Assembly: GCA_046483315.1 (NCBI GenBank)
Contig: JAWODJ010000124.1
Location: forward strand, 29,917 to 93,916
DNA from: PXAP01 sp046483315
GTDB lineage: Bacteria; Bacteroidota; Bacteroidia; Bacteroidales; PUMT01
Direction: 5' to 3'
DNA length: 64,000 bases
Under the pieces are notes generated by a model. The model was not told the origin of the DNA. It saw nothing but the letters and a program-made list of their open reading frames with translations, and ran no database searches. A program made the translations under genes and the position numbers. Position 1 is the stretch's first letter. Each line of letters opens with the position of its first letter. Below are positions 44,247 to 53,025 of this stretch, one piece after another.

Positions 44247-45544
44247 ATAATTTACAATACCAGGAAACACTGGATTATCTTTACAGCAGATTACCTATGT
44301 ATCAACGCATAGGAAAGGCTGCTTATAAAGCAGACCTGTCAACAACCCGTGCTCTTGACAATTATTTCAATCATCCGCACAAAAAGTTTAGAAGTATTCA
44401 TGTTGCAGGAACCAATGGCAAAGGTTCGGTATCTCATATGCTCGCCTCGGTCCTGCACTCAGCAGGATACAGAACGGGGCTTTACACCTCTCCCCATCTT
44501 AAGGATTTCAGGGAAAGGATCAGGGTCGATGGTGAACCTGTTGACAAAAAATATGTTGTGGATTTTGTTGACCATCACCAACCGGTATTTGATGAACTTA
44601 GTCCTTCATTTTTCGAGATGACAGTAGCCATGGCATTCGATTATTTTGCAAAGAAAAATGTTGATATCACAGTAGTAGAAACAGGAATGGGCGGCAGGCT
44701 TGATTCAACAAACATAATAACTCCAATGGTTTCGGTAATCACGAATATAGGAATGGATCATACTGAATTTTTGGGTAGCAGCCTCAGTGAGATTGCCGTT
44801 GAAAAGGCGGGTATAATAAAGCCCGATATACCTGTGGTGATAGGTGAGCTGCAGGAAGAGACCAGGGGTATTTTTATGGAGACAGCCAGTCGTCTCAAAT
44901 CGGAAATATCATTTGCTTCGAAAACATATAAATGCGATCTGGCATTGCAGACGGTCCGGGGAATGCAATCATTATACATTAGCAGAAACGGAAGAATGAC
45001 ATTTGATAAGCTGGAAACAGACCTTCAGGGTTTTTATCAGAAAAAAAATGTTATCACAGCACTTCAGGTTATTGATATTTTAACCGGCAGGAGGATAAAG
45101 ATAAGCCGTAATGATATTTACCGCGGACTCCGGCAGGTAGCATCCCAAACCGGTTTGTTTGGCCGGTGGCAGACAATCGGTATAAACCCGACGATAATCT
45201 GCGACACGGCACATAATGCAGAAGGATTTAATTTTGTAGTGAAACAGATAGACGCCATACCTCATCATAAGCTCCACATGGTAATTGGATTTGTAAATGA
45301 CAAAAACACAGAAAGGATTCTTGAAATGCTTCCTCGTGATGCCGCATATTATTTTACCATGGCCTCCATACCCCGGGCACTTGATTCAGCTGTACTGCAG
45401 AAAAAAGCCCTGACAGCCGGCCTGCGGGGAAATAATCACAAAACCGTATCAGAAGCACTTTCCGCTGCCAGAAATAATGCCGGCAAAAAAGACCTGATAT
45501 TCATAGGAGGCAGCACTTTTGTTGTAGCAGAAGTAATTCATTAG
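44240..45544 (+). CDS. folC: Folylpolyglutamate synthase / dihydrofolate synthase
   Basis: A 434-residue Mur-ligase-family enzyme that adds glutamate to dihydropteroate and to folates. The ATP loop is HVAGTNGKGSVSHMLASVL, followed by GLYTSPHLKDFRERI, VVETGMGGRLDSTN and NIGMDHTEFLG, all diagnostic of FolC. The C-terminal glutamate-ligase domain has ICDTAHNAEGFNFV. The ATG at 44240 lies within the end of the nitroreductase gene (7-bp overlap), so both are probably co-translated. Confidence 0.94.
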   Translation: MVNNLQYQETLDYLYSRLPMYQRIGKAAYKADLSTTRALDNYFNHPHKKFRSIHVAGTNGKGSVSHMLASVLHSAGYRTGLYTSPHLKDFRERIRVDGEPVDKKYVVDFVDHHQPVFDELSPSFFEMTVAMAFDYFAKKNVDITVVETGMGGRLDSTNIITPMVSVITNIGMDHTEFLGSSLSEIAVEKAGIIKPDIPVVIGELQEETRGIFMETASRLKSEISFASKTYKCDLALQTVRGMQSLYISRNGRMTFDKLETDLQGFYQKKNVITALQVIDILTGRRIKISRNDIYRGLRQVASQTGLFGRWQTIGINPTIICDTAHNAEGFNFVVKQIDAIPHHKLHMVIGFVNDKNTERILEMLPRDAAYYFTMASIPRALDSAVLQKKALTAGLRGNNHKTVSEALSAARNNAGKKDLIFIGGSTFVVAEVIH

Positions 45545-46006
45545 CAGGCCGGACAAATAATATGAACCCCCTCAATTCTAATATTGAGATGAGGCTGGTA
45601 TTGACAGGAAATTTTATCAAAGTCTAATCTGGCAAGAATAATCCGTTAATTTAAAAAAGTTGTTCGATTAGCCTGTTTTCAGTTACAAGATAAAACTGAT
45701 TAAAAATGGTCGCTTCGCCAAATAATTAAACTGTATTTAACTTACTGCCACCGGTATAATTACCGGAAGGGGAACACTGCCTGTGGAACAGGCAGGATCA
45801 AAACCATTTGTCAGAAACATTTATTGCTTTCATTATTACTGGTTTTATTCAATGATATCAGCTGTTGTCATGGCCAGAATTTTTCAGTTTTTAAAATAAT
45901 GCTAATTTTTTGTAACGGATGCAATATAACAGCCGTCTAATTTTGTAATTGGGATAAAACCGGTTTAAATTGCATATCATCAATCAAAACCTATAACCAT
46001 TATTTA
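45545..46006. other. Gene-free intergenic stretch with two hairpins and a -7 element
   Basis: No supportable coding region was found in these 462 bp. Two perfect inverted repeats lie side by side: CCGGTA-TAAT-TACCGG at 45751-45766 and CTGCCTGT/ACAGGCAG at 45777-45795. Neither is followed by a T-run. TAATTTTG at 45938-45945 fits a Bacteroidota -7 element and may serve the permease at 46007, though the nearest TTTG is 25 bp upstream. Confidence 0.5.
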
Positions 46007-48379
46007 ATGATCAGAAATATAATTATTGTCGCCCTGCGAAATATCCGAAAGGATGTGGGGTACAGCGCTATAAACATAGTGGGACTGACTCTTGGAATTG
46101 CCAGTGCACTGTTTTTGATAATCTATATTGCCGATGAGCTGAGTTACGACCGGTATCATGAAAAGGCTGACAGGATTTACCGGGTCACTTCTACTATTAC
46201 AGAACCTGATGACCAGTTCACATGGATACTTGCACAGATACCATTCGGGCACCAGGTTAGAGAAGATTATCCTGAAGTTGAGGCTTCTGTCAGGTTTTTT
46301 GATTTCGGAAGGGCACTCGTCAGGTATGGAGAGAGGGAGTTCATTGAAGAGGGGTTCTACTATGCCGATTCATCGGTGTTCGATGTATTTACTCATGAAT
46401 TCATTTATGGCAGTGGGCACTCCTCACTTAACGAGCCGAACACCATAGTGCTCACAAGCACAATTGCAGGAAAATATTTTGGAGAGGCGGATCCGGTTGG
46501 CCAGAGCATTGTAAGCGGTGACAGGGCCTTCACGGTTACCGGAGTTATAGCCGACGTGCCCCGTAACTCTCATTTCCGGTTTGACGCCCTGGCCTCAAGG
46601 GCAAGCCTGCCTGAAGAGATGGGGAGCTGGGGGAACTTCGGGGTAATGACATATTTGTTGTTGCCGGAAGGTGTTGATTTCAGAGGATTTGAGCAGAAAC
46701 TGCAGACGATGTATGACAGGTATATGGCTGAGATCTTTGAAAGAATGAATATCAGCATAGTTTACAACCTTGAACCTGTCACCCGGATCCACCTGTATTC
46801 TGATCATGCCGGTGAGCCTGAACCGACCGGCAGCATTGCCTATGTATACATTTTTAGTGTTGTGGCGTTTTTCCTGATACTCATTGCGGCAATGAACTAC
46901 ATGAACCTTGCAACGGCCAGGTCGCTGAGGAGGGCAAGGGAGGTGGGACTGAGGAAAGTTATGGGTTCGGGGAAGGGTGGTCTGATACTGCAGTTTCTTG
47001 CTGAATCTGCAACCCTCACGGTGATTGCGCTTATATTCAGCCTTGTTGTTGTGAGTCTTCTGCTGCCTGAATTCAACAAACTGGCCGGCAAATATTTCGA
47101 GCTGGACATAATATACAGTCCGACACTCCTGGCCAGCCTGTTGCTGATTGTTGTCCTTGTGGGGGTCATAGGCGGAAGCTACCCTGCATTTTATCTTTCA
47201 CGTTTCAACCCGGTAAGGGTACTAAAGGGTGAGATATCAAAAGGTTCTTCAGGCAACCTGTTCAGGAAAGTGCTTGTCGTGACCCAGTTTGCCATTTCTG
47301 TGGTTATGATCATATGCACCCTGGTTGTTTTCCGGCAGCTTAACTTTCTTAAAAGCAAGGACCTTGGTTACCGCATGGAGAATGTAATCGGCATGCAGCT
47401 TAATAATAATGAGATGGTACAGAGATTCAGAGTCTTTAAACAGGCATTGCTGGAGGAGGGGAACATTGTATCTGTCACCAGCACTAATGCACGCCTTGGT
47501 GAGGGATCCCAAAAAATTATTTTTAATATGGAGACCGAAACGGGGATGGAGGAACGGGGAGTCAACTTCGCTGTGGTGGATCATGATTTTGTCGGAACTC
47601 TTGGTGTTGAAATAATCGAAGGCAGGGATTTTCGCCAGGATATGCCTGCCGACACGCTTCTTGCCGTTATTGTTAATGAGACACTTGCCAGGAGGATGAA
47701 CTGGGATGACCCTGTCGGAAAAAGAGTCGACATCGGCGACGGAACCATGTTAAATGCATCTGTGGTTGGTGTCATGAAGGATTATCATCAGACAGGCATA
47801 TATAATGAAATTGAATCACTCATGCTTGTTTACCGTTATAACAGCCCGTTTGTATATGTCAGGATAGACGGAGAAAATGTTCAGGGAGCAATAAGGCATA
47901 TTGAAACAGTATGGGATGAAATGTTCCCCGGAATACCTTTTACCTACCATTTTCTGGCAGACCGTTTTTCAGAACAGTTTGGTACAGACGAAAAACGCGG
48001 GTTTATTTTTACACTTTTTACCGTCCTTGCGATACTGATCTCCTGTCTGGGCCTGTTCGGGCTGGTTTCCTACATGGTTGAACAGAGAACACGGGAGATA
48101 GGGATAAGAAAGGTATTCGGTGCCGGTGAGCCCTTAATTGTCGGCCTTATCTGCAAGGATTTTCTTTTGCTTGTTTTGGTATCCATGATCATTGCCTTCC
48201 CTGTGGCATATTATTTTATGAAAAACTGGCTGGAGAATTTTGTTTACCGGATTGAACCGGGCCTGGCCGTATTTCTGATTGCTGCGATGGCAACTTTATT
48301 TCTCACTTTCCTGACCGTCATTTTCAGGGCATGGAGGGCAGCAATTGCCAATCCGGTAGATTCACTCAGGGTTGAATAA
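46007..48379 (+). CDS. MacB/FtsX-type ABC transporter permease (790 aa)
   Basis: A 790-residue permease. TM1 (about 19-42) is followed by a MacB-like periplasmic domain, an FtsX block of three helices (starting VYIFSVVAFFLILIAAMNY, around residue 280), then a second TM/periplasmic/FtsX half. The C-terminus is TREIGIRKVFGAGEPLIVG ... ANPVDSLRVE. Such proteins use ATP hydrolysis by a separate ATPase to move substrates from the periplasm. No ATPase is adjacent. It is the only plus-strand member of the cluster, and its C-terminal sequence differs from that shared by the minus-strand members, so it is probably the least involved in their recombination. Confidence 0.92.
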   Translation: MIRNIIIVALRNIRKDVGYSAINIVGLTLGIASALFLIIYIADELSYDRYHEKADRIYRVTSTITEPDDQFTWILAQIPFGHQVREDYPEVEASVRFFDFGRALVRYGEREFIEEGFYYADSSVFDVFTHEFIYGSGHSSLNEPNTIVLTSTIAGKYFGEADPVGQSIVSGDRAFTVTGVIADVPRNSHFRFDALASRASLPEEMGSWGNFGVMTYLLLPEGVDFRGFEQKLQTMYDRYMAEIFERMNISIVYNLEPVTRIHLYSDHAGEPEPTGSIAYVYIFSVVAFFLILIAAMNYMNLATARSLRRAREVGLRKVMGSGKGGLILQFLAESATLTVIALIFSLVVVSLLLPEFNKLAGKYFELDIIYSPTLLASLLLIVVLVGVIGGSYPAFYLSRFNPVRVLKGEISKGSSGNLFRKVLVVTQFAISVVMIICTLVVFRQLNFLKSKDLGYRMENVIGMQLNNNEMVQRFRVFKQALLEEGNIVSVTSTNARLGEGSQKIIFNMETETGMEERGVNFAVVDHDFVGTLGVEIIEGRDFRQDMPADTLLAVIVNETLARRMNWDDPVGKRVDIGDGTMLNASVVGVMKDYHQTGIYNEIESLMLVYRYNSPFVYVRIDGENVQGAIRHIETVWDEMFPGIPFTYHFLADRFSEQFGTDEKRGFIFTLFTVLAILISCLGLFGLVSYMVEQRTREIGIRKVFGAGEPLIVGLICKDFLLLVLVSMIIAFPVAYYFMKNWLENFVYRIEPGLAVFLIAAMATLFLTFLTVIFRAWRAAIANPVDSLRVE

Positions 48380-48492
48380 GCCTTTTCATTACTGATCATT
48401 ATTTTTTATTGCGATTTTGAATTAAACTTCGTAATAATAGCCAATATAGTTTGTTGCCATTCCCGGGACACCCTGAACTCCCCCCATATCCT

Positions 48493-50952
48493 TTATTCAT
48501 ACCTCAGCGCCTCCACCGGGTTCCTCCTTGCCGCCCGCCAGCTTTGCCAGCTTACCGTTAGCAGGGCTACTCCAAGAGCAATCACCCCGGCAAGCGCAAA
48601 GATCCACCAGCTCAACTCCGTTCTGTAGGCAAAATTCTGCAGCCACCGGCTCATAGCGTACCAGGCAATTGGAGTGGCAACAAAAAAAGCAATGACCACC
48701 CACTTCACAAAATCAAAATTCAGCATAGCCATCACCTCCCCTGCTTTAGCACCATTCACCTTGCGTATGCCAATCTCCTTTGTACGCGCCATCGTAACCT
48801 GCCAGGCCATTGAAAACAAATTCATCGAGCTTATTACCAGTAAAACAAGAATGCAAAGCTTAAGCATCAGTATCAGTTTCCTCTCTCCTGCAAACTGATA
48901 ATTGTAAAAATCCTCAAGCACCGTATATTCAAATGGGTAATTAAGAAAAGTATCTTCGAACAGTTCCCTGATATAAGGCAGGACAGCAGGGTAATCAGGT
49001 TGTGAGAGCCTTATAAGGTAGTTACCCCACAGCATATTTCCGGTCCAGTCCATCAGTATCATTGGCCCCGGATTGTTTCGCATGTTCTCAAAGTTAAAAT
49101 CACCGGTAATACCAGCTATTTCAACCTCAATATTCTGCATCATGCTCTCATCCACCAGTGTAAGGAGCCTGCCGACCGCCTCTTCCGGACGGGACAGACC
49201 CAGTTCATTCATGCAGGCCTTATTAATTATGCAGTAATTACCGGCCATCAACTGATGATCACCCTGAAGTCTGCCGGCCATCAACTGGTGATCACCCTGA
49301 AGCCGGCCGGCCATAAGATCAATACCAAAATAGTCTGTAAAATTTGGCCCTGCAATTAATACTCCGGCCTTCCCTGAACGCCCGGAACCCTTTTCAGAAA
49401 ATATGAAATTCATTGGCACCTGCTCCCCGGGAATCCTGCCGCTTTGAGTAATGCCGGTAATCATCGGATGATTCAGCAGCTCCTGCTCAAAGGCATCCGG
49501 ATTATTCAGGCGCTGAGAGCTCCTCAACATATTCTGCGGCACCTTTAAAACAAGGTCATTCGAGATATTAAAACCCTTGTCCCTCCCCTCAAGGTACCCA
49601 ATCTGTTTATTCATCCCGAAAACAGCAACAATAATGACAATTGCAATTGCAAACTGTACAGTTATCATAAGATGCCGGAAGGAAATACCGCCGGTTTTCA
49701 CGTTTCTTCCTTTCTGCAGCAGATCGATACTGCTCAGCCTGCCGGTTATATAAACCGGAATTACGCCATTTAAAAGTATGCTGATCAGTAAAACGAAGAT
49801 TATCCCCAACCAGAACAGAAGATTGTTAAATGACAGATCAATTGTTATGCCCAAATAGTTGTATGCAGGCCTAACCAGGTAAAGGCTTATGATAAATGAT
49901 GCTGCCAGAGAAACAGTATGAATTATGACAGATTCGGCTACACCCTGGGTAATAAATGAAGCCCTTCCGGCGCCATTTACTTTCTTTATCCCGAAGTGAG
50001 ATGATCTGCTGGTCAGGTTTGTAAGTGAGAAATGAAGGTAGTTGAATCCGGCGGCTATTAGTATCAGAAAACCGGTAACCAGCAACAGATAAAGATAATC
50101 CTCACGTACTGCAGTCTGAAGATCATCATCAAAGTCTGATTTGAGATGGATGTCATCCAGAGGTTGCAGACGATAACTGTGCAGGGAGTTGTTCCTTTCA
50201 AAATGATCTGCTTTCTGAACCATGACCAACTCATTGATATTACTTTCAAATGATTCGGCATCAGTACCGGGCCTCAGTTTAATATATGTGTAAAACACCG
50301 TTTCTCCCCAGCTATCTTTCACAGGTGGCGGCAGATGCATCTGGTCATGAAAGGAGAGCAGGATGTTGAATGAAAAGTGAGCCTGTTCAGGGATATCCTC
50401 AAATACACCTTCGATCACATAATCAAATGCCGGATATTTAAATATTGTCTTCCCCACCGGATCGGCATCTCCAAAATATTTCCCGGCAGCAGATTCTGAA
50501 ATGATCGCCGTATATGGAGCCTGCAGAATTTGTCCTCGATCACCCTGCACCAGGTTAATCGAAAAAATATCTAAAAACCCCGCAGAAGCATGATATACCA
50601 GATCATCCCTGAATATCTCCTCACCGATCTTGTATTGAGGGTTGATAGTGCCTGTAAGAAATCCCGTTGCAGTCACTTCAGGAAAATTCTCCTTCAAAGC
50701 CTCACCCAGTCCCCGTTCATTCTGAGGTTTGGAAAGCTTAAGTTCACCTTCCGAATAAATATCTGTTATTATTCTGAATATATTTTCCCTTCCGGGGAAG
50801 TGCCGGTCAAATCCCTGCTCATAGGTAAAATAGCCCGAGATCATCATGAAGGCAACCAATCCGGTAGTAACGGACAAACACAGCAACACTGCAGGTTTCA
50901 GGTTATAGCGAAGAGACCGTATCGCAAGTTTTATGTGAAATAATATTTGCAT
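48493..50952 (-). CDS. MacB/FtsX-type ABC transporter permease (819 aa) with internal 11-residue tandem duplication
   Basis: An 819-residue permease with the two-half layout: TM1 (about 20-43), periplasmic domain, FtsX block 1 (about 290-430), periplasmic domain 2 and FtsX block 2 (about 690-800). A short in-frame repeat occurs in the second periplasmic domain: LMAGRLQGDHQ is present twice in succession, followed by LMAGNYC. The DNA basis is a 33-bp tandem duplication at 49243-49308. The last ~65 residues (AWYAMSRWLQNFAYRTELSW ... AARRNPVEALRYE) are almost the same as in the other minus-strand permeases while the rest is divergent. No ATPase is adjacent. Confidence 0.92.
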   Translation of the reverse strand: MQILFHIKLAIRSLRYNLKPAVLLCLSVTTGLVAFMMISGYFTYEQGFDRHFPGRENIFRIITDIYSEGELKLSKPQNERGLGEALKENFPEVTATGFLTGTINPQYKIGEEIFRDDLVYHASAGFLDIFSINLVQGDRGQILQAPYTAIISESAAGKYFGDADPVGKTIFKYPAFDYVIEGVFEDIPEQAHFSFNILLSFHDQMHLPPPVKDSWGETVFYTYIKLRPGTDAESFESNINELVMVQKADHFERNNSLHSYRLQPLDDIHLKSDFDDDLQTAVREDYLYLLLVTGFLILIAAGFNYLHFSLTNLTSRSSHFGIKKVNGAGRASFITQGVAESVIIHTVSLAASFIISLYLVRPAYNYLGITIDLSFNNLLFWLGIIFVLLISILLNGVIPVYITGRLSSIDLLQKGRNVKTGGISFRHLMITVQFAIAIVIIVAVFGMNKQIGYLEGRDKGFNISNDLVLKVPQNMLRSSQRLNNPDAFEQELLNHPMITGITQSGRIPGEQVPMNFIFSEKGSGRSGKAGVLIAGPNFTDYFGIDLMAGRLQGDHQLMAGRLQGDHQLMAGNYCIINKACMNELGLSRPEEAVGRLLTLVDESMMQNIEVEIAGITGDFNFENMRNNPGPMILMDWTGNMLWGNYLIRLSQPDYPAVLPYIRELFEDTFLNYPFEYTVLEDFYNYQFAGERKLILMLKLCILVLLVISSMNLFSMAWQVTMARTKEIGIRKVNGAKAGEVMAMLNFDFVKWVVIAFFVATPIAWYAMSRWLQNFAYRTELSWWIFALAGVIALGVALLTVSWQSWRAARRNPVEALRYE
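49243..49308. repeat. 33-bp tandem duplication inside a permease gene
   Basis: Two units, 49243-49275 and 49276-49308, both begin GGCCATCAACTG and differ at only a few positions. The unit is a multiple of three, so the reading frame is kept. A partial third start (GGCCAT) follows. Confidence 0.9.
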
Positions 50953-51049
50953 ACCCGAATTTTGTTATTATGGAGATATAAATTACAGGATAATCGCCTG
51001 AACAGAAAACTTTTCGGAATAATTCCGGATAATATTTAATATTAATATT

Positions 51050-51057
51050 TAGTTTTG
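51050..51057 (+). promoter_or_regulatory. Probable -7 element of the DUF433 module
   Basis: TAGTTTTG lies 19 bp before the first DUF433 ATG and fits TAnnTTTG. The same octamer precedes both DUF4160-DUF2442 modules. No TTTG at the standard distance was found. Confidence 0.45.
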
Positions 51058-51075
51058 TTATATAAATAAACCATA

Positions 51076-51297
51076 ATGAAATTAACCGATAGAATAACGA
51101 TTGAAGCCGGTAAGCGTGGCGGAAAACCATGTGTAAGGAATATGCGCATAACCGTATATGAGGTTCTGGACTACCTTGCTTCCGGAATGAGTTTTGAAGA
51201 GATACTCGAAGATTTCCCCTATCTTCAGAGAGAGGACATTCTGGCTTGTTTGAAATTTGCAGCCAATAAAGAAAGAATTGAACTCGGTACCTCATGA
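51076..51297 (+). CDS. DUF433 antitoxin-like protein (first copy)
   Basis: A 73-residue protein of the DUF433 family: the typical GKPCVRNMRITVYEVLDYLA start is followed by GMSFEEILEDFPYLQREDIL, the family's winged-helix-like core. DUF433 proteins are usually encoded directly before a DUF5615 PIN-like toxin and act as the antitoxin. Here the next gene is another DUF433 protein, 62 bp on, so this copy lacks a partner of its own. It is quite different in sequence from the second copy, so it is not a recent duplicate. Confidence 0.85.
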   Translation: MKLTDRITIEAGKRGGKPCVRNMRITVYEVLDYLASGMSFEEILEDFPYLQREDILACLKFAANKERIELGTS

Positions 51298-51359
51298 AAA
51301 CTTAAAATTGAAATTTGTAATATTATTCTTTAATTTTAGATTAAAAATAAACAGGATAA

Positions 51360-51593
51360 ATGAAAAACTGGAAAAATCATATTGAAGCCAATCCTGAAAT
51401 TCTTTATGGAAAACCCGTAATAAAGGGAACAAGGATATCCGTTGACCTGATCCTGGAAAAAATGTCCTGTGGACAAACCTTTCAGGAAATAATTCAGAGC
51501 TATCCTGATCTAAAAGAGGATGATCTCTATGCCAGTCTGGCTTATGCATCTTCCTTAATACGGAATGAAGTAATAAAACCTTTAGCATCCTGA
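51360..51593 (+). CDS. DUF433 antitoxin (second copy)
   Basis: A 77-residue DUF433 protein (NPEILYGKPVIKGTRISVDLI, then QTFQEIIQSYPDLKEDDLY). Its stop codon overlaps the ATG of the DUF5615 gene by 1 nt (TGATG), the usual antitoxin-toxin coupling. It is the likely cognate antitoxin of that toxin. Confidence 0.9.
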   Translation: MKNWKNHIEANPEILYGKPVIKGTRISVDLILEKMSCGQTFQEIIQSYPDLKEDDLYASLAYASSLIRNEVIKPLAS

Positions 51594-51946
51594 TGCGTTT
51601 CCTGGCTGACGAAAATTTGGAATATCCAGTAATTACCTTTTTAAAGGATAACAATCTGGATATTGTCGCTGTCAGGGATATAATGAAAGGTGCAACTGAT
51701 ACTGAAATAATTGAATATGCGTTTAATAACAGATTGCTGATAATTACTTCCGATAAGGATTTTGGTGAGTTAACTTTTAGATTACAGAGACCAAACTTTG
51801 GGATCATCCTTTTACGGCTCTCCGAAACCGATATCTCAGAAAAAGCTAAAATATTATTAGCTGCTATAAAGACACTTGATGATGAAGCATTTAACAAATT
51901 CATTGTTATTGACAAATTTAAAATAAGGTTCAGGAGTGTTATTTAA
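51593..51946 (+). CDS. DUF5615 PIN-like toxin
   Basis: A 117-residue protein with a PIN-like (Mut7-C/DUF5615) fold: MRFLADENLEYPVITFLK has the first acidic pair, and LLIITSDKDFGELTFRL carries the second catalytic Asp. Family members are predicted RNases paired with DUF433 antitoxins. The 1-nt overlap with the second DUF433 gene supports a functional TA pair. It precedes a permease fragment on the other strand. Confidence 0.88.
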   Translation: MRFLADENLEYPVITFLKDNNLDIVAVRDIMKGATDTEIIEYAFNNRLLIITSDKDFGELTFRLQRPNFGIILLRLSETDISEKAKILLAAIKTLDDEAFNKFIVIDKFKIRFRSVI

Positions 51947-51978
51947 ATGCTACTGAACTCCTATGAATCGTTCATAAC

Positions 51979-52401
51979 TCAAATCTCCCACCAGATTCCT
52001 GCTGGACACTGCAACTCAGCACTGAAAATATCAAAAAAGGTGCTGTCACATACATATCCCTGAGTTAATTTAAAATACCGTTCATCATGCATGATCACAC
52101 CACCCCTGACGGGTACCAGCCTTACATAACTTTCTATCCCGGAAAAATATTCAGCAAGATCGGGGATTATATCTGAATTGGGAATGCGTGCGAAATGACT
52201 GTTTGTAAGGAATTGTGGACTTGTTGCTGTAATCCGGTAAATCCTCTCAGCCTTCTGATGAAAGGTGTCATAGGAGAGTTCATATCTTATAAACAGGGTA
52301 ATGAATAGTATTCCGGTCAATCCTAAAGCAAGTCCCAGGACTTTTATCCCGTTCAGTAACGGATGGCCTGAAATACTTCTAAGTGTATAATGAAACAGCA
52401 T
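51979..52401 (-). pseudogene. N-terminal fragment of an 796-residue-type ABC permease
   Basis: The open frame gives 140 residues. About the first 129 match the start of the permeases at 53026-55416 and 60225-62615 very closely (HPLLNGIKVLGLALGLTG, LTNSHFARIPNSDIIPDLAE). Homology stops abruptly near 52012, after a codon run equivalent to FSAEL. The frame then runs ten unrelated residues to a stop. The remaining ~665 residues are missing, so this is a truncated copy. Its 5' flank matches the flank of the 60.2-62.6 kb permease, including the divergent DUF4160-DUF2442 genes. Confidence 0.9.
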
Positions 52402-52438
52402 CTTTATTATTTTTCAGATAATATTCAATGCAAATGTT

Positions 52439-52446
52439 TAGTTTTG
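52439..52446 (+). promoter_or_regulatory. Probable -7 element of DUF4160-DUF2442 module A
   Basis: TAGTTTTG lies 26 bp before the GTG start of the DUF4160 gene. The same octamer in the same flank context is at 62653-62660 in copy B. Confidence 0.45.
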
Positions 52447-52471
52447 TATAATAACCAGGCATTTGGTATTT

Positions 52472-52711
52472 GTGAGTCCAACAGTTTTCAGATATAAGAG
52501 TTATCGTTTTTTCTTCTTTTCCCGTGAAGAAACAAGAATTCACATCCATGTTATCAGCCCTGCCGGTGAAGCAAAATTTTGGATAGAACCCGAAATAGAA
52601 GTTGCAAAAAGTGTTGGATTTAGTGATCATGAACTTAATAGTCTGGTCGAAATTCTTAAAGAGAAAAGAGATGAAATCAAAGAAAGCTGGAGAACCCATT
52701 TTGGATATTGA
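52472..52711 (+). CDS. DUF4160 protein (module A, intact)
   Basis: A 79-residue DUF4160 protein: VSPTVFRYKSYRFFFFSREE at the start, then HIHVISPAGEAKFWIEPEIE. The GTG at 52472 is chosen because MSPTVFR-type starts are usual for the family; an in-frame TTG at 52463 is a weaker choice. DUF4160 genes are very often followed by a DUF2442 gene, and the pair is considered a likely toxin-antitoxin module, though activity is not established. It overlaps the DUF2442 gene by 41 bp. Confidence 0.85.
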   Translation: MSPTVFRYKSYRFFFFSREETRIHIHVISPAGEAKFWIEPEIEVAKSVGFSDHELNSLVEILKEKRDEIKESWRTHFGY

Positions 52712-52931
52712 AGTTACAAATATCTCTGAACATGGTTTTTGGGTAATGTTAGATGAAAAGGAGTATTTTCTTCCTTTTAAATACTTTCCATGGTTCAAAA
52801 ATGCTCGCATATCTGATATTTCAGAAGTAGAAAGGCTTTCAGAAAAGCATTTATACTGGAAAAAACTCGATATTGATTTAACACTGGACATGATTGAATC
52901 TCCTGAAAATTACCCCTTAATTTCCCGATAA
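52671..52931 (+). CDS. DUF2442 protein (module A)
   Basis: An 86-residue DUF2442 protein (MKSKKAGEPILDIEVTN, then GFWVMLDEKEYFLPFKYFPW). The start at 52671 is supported by conservation with copy B at 62796. The longer frame from 52602 overlaps the DUF4160 gene further and is rejected. The 41-bp overlap with DUF4160 suggests translational coupling. It differs from copy B at only four residues. Confidence 0.88.
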   Translation: MKSKKAGEPILDIEVTNISEHGFWVMLDEKEYFLPFKYFPWFKNARISDISEVERLSEKHLYWKKLDIDLTLDMIESPENYPLISR

Positions 52932-53025
52932 TTATTATTTTAATGATCTTTTCATTGTCTGTTCATCCCTCAACATACGGTTATGCCGGATTGCCAATCC
53001 TTTTATTTTTACCGGCTCTATTAAT

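Noticed and set aside
51979..52401. Fragment as a functional small permease
   Set aside because: It ends abruptly after the first part of the periplasmic domain with unrelated residues to the stop and has no FtsX block.
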